Source: Dipteronia dyeriana
Lineage: Eukaryota; Streptophyta; Magnoliopsida; Sapindales; Sapindaceae
Length of the DNA stretch: 64,000 nucleotides
Direction: 5' to 3'
NCBI GenBank assembly: GCA_032871835.1
Contig: CM065297.1
Location: 28,157,598 to 28,221,597 of the forward strand
In this document: one piece after another, positions 59,048 through 64,000 of the stretch
Position numbering within the stretch: the first letter of the stretch is position 1
Layout: each line of letters begins with the position of its first letter
The notes under the pieces: model-generated
The model's input: the letters and a program-made list of their open reading frames with translations, nothing else
Told to the model about the DNA's origin: nothing
Database searches by the model: none
Program-made: the position numbers and the translations under genes

Positions 59048-60189
59048 TGTTAATAGTGAAATTTGGCCAGGGGTCAAAGAGAAATTTTCCACTTTCCCGC
59101 CACAAGTCGAAACCCATAGTCTACAATCATGAAGCCCGGATAGACCATAAAGCCACCCCGCAGGAGCAGGGAAGGCTGACTTGGTTTCAAAACCATCAGA
59201 AAACAAGCCAGGCACGACCAGGACGAGCCCCCACAAGAATACTAGAACTCGGGTTTTTCCAGGCCATCTATCAAGAAACCTCGACTCTGAGGTCAAGCTC
59301 CTCAACCGCCCCGTGAATGCCATAATAAGTCCTCAAGCTCAAGAGACATTTGAGAGAAGCCCGCCAACCTCTTTAGAAGCCCGATGTCCCTGCTGGGCAT
59401 AAAAAAAGAATCATACCTAAATCTACACTACCCCGGCTACCTCCCAGGATTGTCTACAGGAACACCTTGAGCACCTAAGGGTCAGACTAAATCCATCTCA
59501 AACTTTTAAGAACAGAGTCGGAGTTGGGATATACCTCGCTCTACAAGGCAACAACCAGCTAGTTGGGTGACCTCCATGAACAACCATGCCGCGATAACAT
59601 ACAATATCATATCTAGGAGATAACTATCATTAATCCCGTATACGTGTGAGCCAAGAGTTTGATTCCAAAGAGGAAACAAACTCATTCACGTTAATTGTTT
59701 TCCGCTATTTACTCGGGGTCAACAATTTTTAAATAAAGGATCTAGCCCGATAAGGAGGAAACAGATTAAAAGGATCGTAACGGGATATCAGCAAATTTAA
59801 ATCGACTTGGACCATATATAAATAGGGCCAAGCAGGATACGCTGATAGAGACAGAAAAAGATAGATAGCAACAGAGAGAGAGAAAATAAGAAGGGAAGGC
59901 CTAAATTCTATATTCAGAACATGGCCACCTTCGTTTCCACTATTCGACAGGCACAGAGTTGCCACCACCTTACATCTTAGAGAGATTGCGAGCATATAAG
60001 AGAATGATTTGTATATTAAAGCAAGTATCAATAATAAAAGCTCTCATTTATTGTTATTACGATCCAACCTCTCATCTATCTCTTAACAGGTCAGGTACCA
60101 ACGGCATCGACCCTGGCCACCACTTTCGTAGTAGTGGTCTCGAGGGTGTTAGCAGGAATTTCTCATCCCAAGCAAATTTTCCGTCAACA
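59048..60189 (+). repeat. 5' LTR of element E (1142 bp)
   Basis: Starts tgttaatagtgaaatttggcc and ends ccgtcaaca. TATA box ccatatataaatagg at about 59811-59825. Closest to the LTR of B. Confidence 0.88.
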
Positions 60190-60194
60190 CTTTC

Positions 60195-60214
60195 TAGCGC
60201 CGTCTGTGGGAAAC
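60195..60214 (+). other. Primer binding site of element E
   Basis: tagcgccgtctgtgggaaac, 5 bases after the LTR, one mismatch in the tggcgcc part compared with D. Confidence 0.75.
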
Positions 60215-60264
60215 TCTCACACCACCACCTTTACATTCAAAAAGTTTGTTATTTCATAATAATC

Positions 60265-62119
60265 ATGAGTCTCTGCTTCTCACAGGGGCAGCAGGGAACA
60301 TCGGGACAACCTTCTGCTACATCGACATGAAAGGTCCCGAGGAAAGGGAGAAAATTCTGGCTCTATTGCCAGGTTCCCATCCAGCCAGCCATTGTACGGG
60401 CTCTAGATCCCCCTCTGGGAAGTCAGGTCGAGCTTGACCAACAAGTGGTGACCTTTGTAGAAAACGTCTGCTTTCGACTACTCGCTGAGGGTATCGCTAT
60501 CCAACAAGCGGGTCTCTGCAATCAGGGGGAGTCAAGCAGGCCAAGGGTTTGGCAACCCGCCTTCGATCGCCTAGGACCTGCCCCTCGGGGATCAGCTCAT
60601 AATAGAGCGGGGCTCCCAACCTCGATCTGGGATAGGCTAGGGCACATGCTCTATATTCCCGAAACGCTGCCACTCTACCAACCAAGGCGATACAAATCCG
60701 TAACGGACATCCTTCCCAGCGGAGCAGGAAGAGTTTCTCCTCCCAATGACTTCAAGGAGAGAAGCCCGGGGTAGAGAGAAAGAAAGTCAGCAAAGCCCCC
60801 GAGCGGACCGCCTCAGAAGAAGAAACCTGGTAGAGATCTCCAGTTCGTCAGAAGGATTTGATGGTAAGGAATCTGAGATCAACTCAAGGAAATCCGAAAG
60901 CAAATGTCTAAAAGACAAATTGGCAGAACTTCAGAAGGAGGTCCAATTGATGAAGAAGAGAAAATACAAGGAGGACAAGAAAGATCCTCTAAGTGAAATG
61001 AATGCCCCCCTTTACCAAAAGGGTACGGGAGGCAGAGCTCCCCCCTAAATTCAAAATGCCCACTGACAGGTTCTTCGGGATTGAAGATCCCCTGAGCCAC
61101 TTAAAGAGCTTCGTTCAATAAATGGAGGTCCAGAACATAACCAGGGCCGCTATGTGTTGAATGTTCCCCACTAAACTCACGGATTATGCTAAAACCTGGC
61201 ATAGTAAACTACCCGCTGGAAGCGTGGGTTCCTTCACCAAGTTATCAACCGATTGTTTCTCATAATTCCAAGGAGTTAAGCCCCGATTGAAGTACCTGAT
61301 CCATCGAGAATACGTGATCCAGGAGAGAGGGGAAACCCTCCGGGCTTATATCGAGCGTTTCCACCAGGAAGTCATCCAGATGGAGGTCTTCACCGAGAGA
61401 GAAAATCTCGCCAACTTCAGATAGAACCTGTGGGCGGGAAAGCTTTTCCTGTCTTTCGCTAAGAGACCTCCAGAAACCTACCAAGAAGGTAATGATCGGG
61501 ATCTAGAGCAGATTGTGGTCGATAAACAATTCAAGGTCAAGATGGAACATGACGATATGAGAGCCGTAAAGAGACAAAAGAAGGAAGCTCCCAGACCTGA
61601 GCAAGCCCAGAAAAGCCAGAACAAACCCTCTAATAAATTGATATACGGCTTCTCTCTTCCTCAACCCAGACCGGAGGATAAACGAGCTCCTCCTCAAGCT
61701 TTACCACCTTCTAGGACAGTGGCCCCTATAGCTCATGATGAGAGGGGGGGTACGACCATTACACTCCCTTAAATGTATCCCGAGAAACAGTCTACCTTGC
61801 CATTCGGGACAAGGGTTTGTTACGGAATCCAGCTTCCATGAAAGCCCCGATTGATAAGAGAAATCGTTATAAATATTGCGACTTTCACGATTACGTAGGG
61901 CACAACACTTCAGAATGCTACAACCTGCGGAACCTGATTGAGGCTTTGATAATGGGAGGATGCTTGATAGAGTTCTTACAACAAGTCAGGGAGAACATTC
62001 AGACTAGAAGGGAGGTACAAGCCGAGATCCGAGAACGTGCCGAGAAAAGGAAGGGAGAGCAGGCGGACCTGATGCAACAGATTCAGATAATACATACTAT
62101 CAGCGAGGGCCCACTCTAG
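60265..62119 (+). pseudogene. gag: gag of element E
   Basis: ATG at 60265. N-terminal region with VTFVENVCFRLLAEGIAIQQ (60445) and YQPRRYKSVTD (60676). Next is a Ser/Lys/Glu-rich coiled-coil-like segment (60830-61010), then the capsid segment PTDRFFGIEDPLSHLKSFVQ (61060-61120) continuing through LIHREYVIQERGETLRAYIERF (about 61300-61360). A basic linker follows (61515-61770). The zinc-knuckle-like motif CDFHDYVGHNTSECYNLR is at about 61878-61930. Interrupted by a few stops and frameshifts; better preserved than A and D. Confidence 0.8.
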
Positions 62120-62229
62120 CCGGTACCTCCAACAGTTCCAGGAAAAACCATGCAAGGAAGGTCCCTCGTACGGACGAGGGGCAGGATATCTTCAAGGTCG
62201 ACCAGAGACCGACCAACCTCTTCTAGCTA

Positions 62230-62775
62230 TCACAGATCATCTTTACCGAAGCAGATGTCTATAACACCGTGCAGCCTCATGATGACCCTATGGTCATCAC
62301 GGTATAAATTACCAACTTCATGGTGCACCATGTGCTCATCGACACAGGTAACAGCGTCGACGTCCTGTTCAAAGATACCTTGGAAAAGCTAAACTTGAAG
62401 CAGTGGTGTTACAATAGTTTCACTACTCCATTATATGGGTTCACTAGGACTCAATCACACCCGTAGGATCAAAAATCCTACCAGTGATCATTGGAGCAGC
62501 ACCTCTCCAACAAAATATCATGACCGACTTCGTGGTGGTGGATACCCCATCGGCCTACCGTGCAATATTAGGGAGGCCATTTCTATCATTCTTGAAAGGG
62601 GTCCTATCTATTTACCACAACGTCTTAAAGTTCTCGGTAGGAGACAAGATGGGGGAAGTTCGGGGTGATCAACAAGCAGCTAAGAAATGCTACGCAGTGT
62701 CGGCCAACCCAGCAGCTCTAGCAAAACAACTCACCCAGGTGACAACGATCCAAGGTAGGATAACCCCTACATAAA
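62230..62775 (+). pseudogene. Protease region of element E
   Basis: The active-site triplet DTG lies at 62341-62349 in the context VLIDTGNSVDVLF. Further on, DTPSAYRAILGRPFLSFLKG (about 62540-62600) is a conserved segment after the gypsy protease. The frame changes between the two blocks and a stop occurs at 62773. Confidence 0.75.
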
Positions 62776-62822
62776 ACCTGAAAGACTCGGGTTCCACCGA
62801 TTTCCTCGAAGACGGCCTCGTT

Positions 62823-64000
62823 GTGCCCGACATCGAAGAACAGAGAAGGGAATGGGCCAGCGACCATCCAGTGGATAGGTTAGAAGAGATTCCTGTCCGA
62901 ATAAGCGATCCCTCGAAAGTCATCAAGATTGGAGCTACCCTTGAGCCAGGAATGAAAGAGGGTTTGATTAGTCTCCTCACAAAGTTCAACGACATTTTTG
63001 CTTGGAGTCATGCTGAGATGCCGGGATCCCGATGACATTAGCTAAATATTGACTGGCGGTGGATCCGACCTTCAAACCCATTAAACAGAGAAGACGCCAC
63101 TTCAACGCCGAAAGAAATGTGGCGGTTCAGGAAGAGGTGGATAAACTAACCCAGGCAGGCTTATTTCGAGAAGCCCGTTAGCCCCTAGTGGATCGCCAAC
63201 GTGGTCATGGTCACAAAGCCAAATGGGAAGTGGCGCATGTGTGTAGACTACACGGACTTTAACCGGGCATGCCCGAAGGACAGTTTCCCTCTGCCAAAAG
63301 TTGATCAACTGGTCTATTCCACCTCCGGGAACAAGCTCCTGAGCTTTATGGATTCATTTTCTGGCTACAATCAGATTATGATGCATCCCATGGACCAGAA
63401 AAAGAACAGTTTTATCACCGCGCAAGGTCTGTACCGCTACAAGATGATGCCTTTCGGGCTCAAAAATGCTGGAGCTACTTACCTGCGGTTAGTCAATCGG
63501 TTGTTCAAGCCCAAAATCGGAAGGTCGATGGAGGTGTACATTGACGACATGATCACTAAATCTTCAACCTCAGGAGGCCACCTTGACGACCTTCGTAGGA
63601 TCTTCATGATCCTAAGGGAAAACCAGATGAGGTTGAACCCTTCCAAATGCGCCCTTGGGGTAACTGCGGGGAATTTTCTAGGCTTCATGGTCCATGAGAG
63701 AGGTATAGAGGCTAACCCGAAAAATATCATGGCTATCCTGGATCTAGAATCCCCCACATCTCTTAAACAGGTTCAAGTCTTGACTGGACAGGTAGCAACG
63801 CTTAATAGGTTCATCTCTCGGTCCACCGATAAGTGCCTACCATTCTTCAAAGCTGTCAAGCAGGGAAGAAACATGAAATGGGATCAGGAGAGCGAACAAT
63901 CTTTCCAGGCTTTGAAATGATACCTCACAAGCCCTCCACTGCTGGTCAAGCCAAATCCTAGAGAAGAGCTCCAAATATACCTAGCCGTTTCGAAAACCGT
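62823..64000 (+). pseudogene. pol: Reverse transcriptase and start of RNase H of element E (partial)
   Basis: 62823-63035 holds the pre-RT segment (SLLTKFNDIFAWSHAEMPG). After a frame break the frame 63201-63920 is open for 239 residues: MCVDYTDFNRACPKDSFPLPK, FMDSFSGYNQIMMHP, FGLKNAGATYLRLVNRLFK and an intact YIDD box at 63537-63548, then FLGFMVHERGIEANP. A stop (tga) interrupts after FQALK at 63918-63920. The frame then continues into RNase H until the window ends. This is the best-preserved RT here. Confidence 0.85.

Larger units (their letters stand above)
59048..64000 (+). mobile_element. Ty3/gypsy element E (plus), 5' part, runs off the window end
   Basis: 5' LTR, primer binding site, gag, protease, RT. 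Same family as B and D. It interrupts the copia 5' region at 59048. The 3' part and right target duplication (expected ggaag) are outside the window. Confidence 0.88.

Overview
The window looks like nuclear DNA of a flowering plant, most likely a eudicot. It is AT-rich and dominated by plant-type LTR retrotransposons, with plant hAT, Mutator-like and Tourist-like transposons and one SAUR (auxin-responsive) gene. The species cannot be named from the sequence. I count one convincing host gene (SAUR, 23878-24264). Nearly everything else I can classify is mobile DNA in various stages of decay. No bacterial, organellar, rRNA, tRNA or CRISPR features were seen.

Layout. 1-8305: minus-strand Ty3/gypsy element A (probably Tat lineage), with 5' LTR at 7278-8305, gag-pol decayed and the 3' end outside the window. 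8629-9352: non-autonomous hAT-type element with a perfect 8-bp target duplication. 9890-11786: minisatellite of about 162-bp units. 11983-13797: non-autonomous Mutator-like element with a perfect 9-bp target duplication. 14778-15127: Tourist-like MITE flanked by TAA. About 15210-15524: 5'-truncated LINE tail with poly(A). 15.5-20.4 kb: AT-rich, with decayed gene-like scraps. About 20385-22815: decayed autonomous hAT transposon. 23.7-24.7 kb: the SAUR gene. 24793 to about 29045: gypsy element B (minus), 3' LTR plus antisense gene only. 29-36 kb: LTR fragments, MITEs and AT-rich DNA, including a MITE nested inside a MITE of the same family. 36291-64000: a nested stack of retrotransposons.

The stack. 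Gypsy element C (minus, from 36291) is interrupted near 41697 by a Ty1/copia element (minus, 3' LTR 41697-44001). The copia element is interrupted by gypsy element D (plus, 46068-57010, target duplication GAATG on both sides) and again at 59048 by gypsy element E (plus, running off the window end).

Most notable observation. Elements B, C and D carry an extra gene between pol and the 3' LTR, on the strand opposite to gag-pol. It resembles the plant 'putative gypsy type transposon' (Transposase_28) proteins. All three copies keep two short introns at matching positions, oriented for splicing of the antisense transcript. B and D also have a TATA-like box upstream of the antisense start codon. 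A duplicated GC-rich motif follows the antisense stop, where the two transcription units converge, and it is recognisable in A, B, C and D. Extra antisense ORFs are known in Tat/Retand-type elements, so the ORF itself is not new. The intron conservation, candidate promoter and paired 3' motif deserve checking. All copies here are damaged by stops, frameshifts or deletions.
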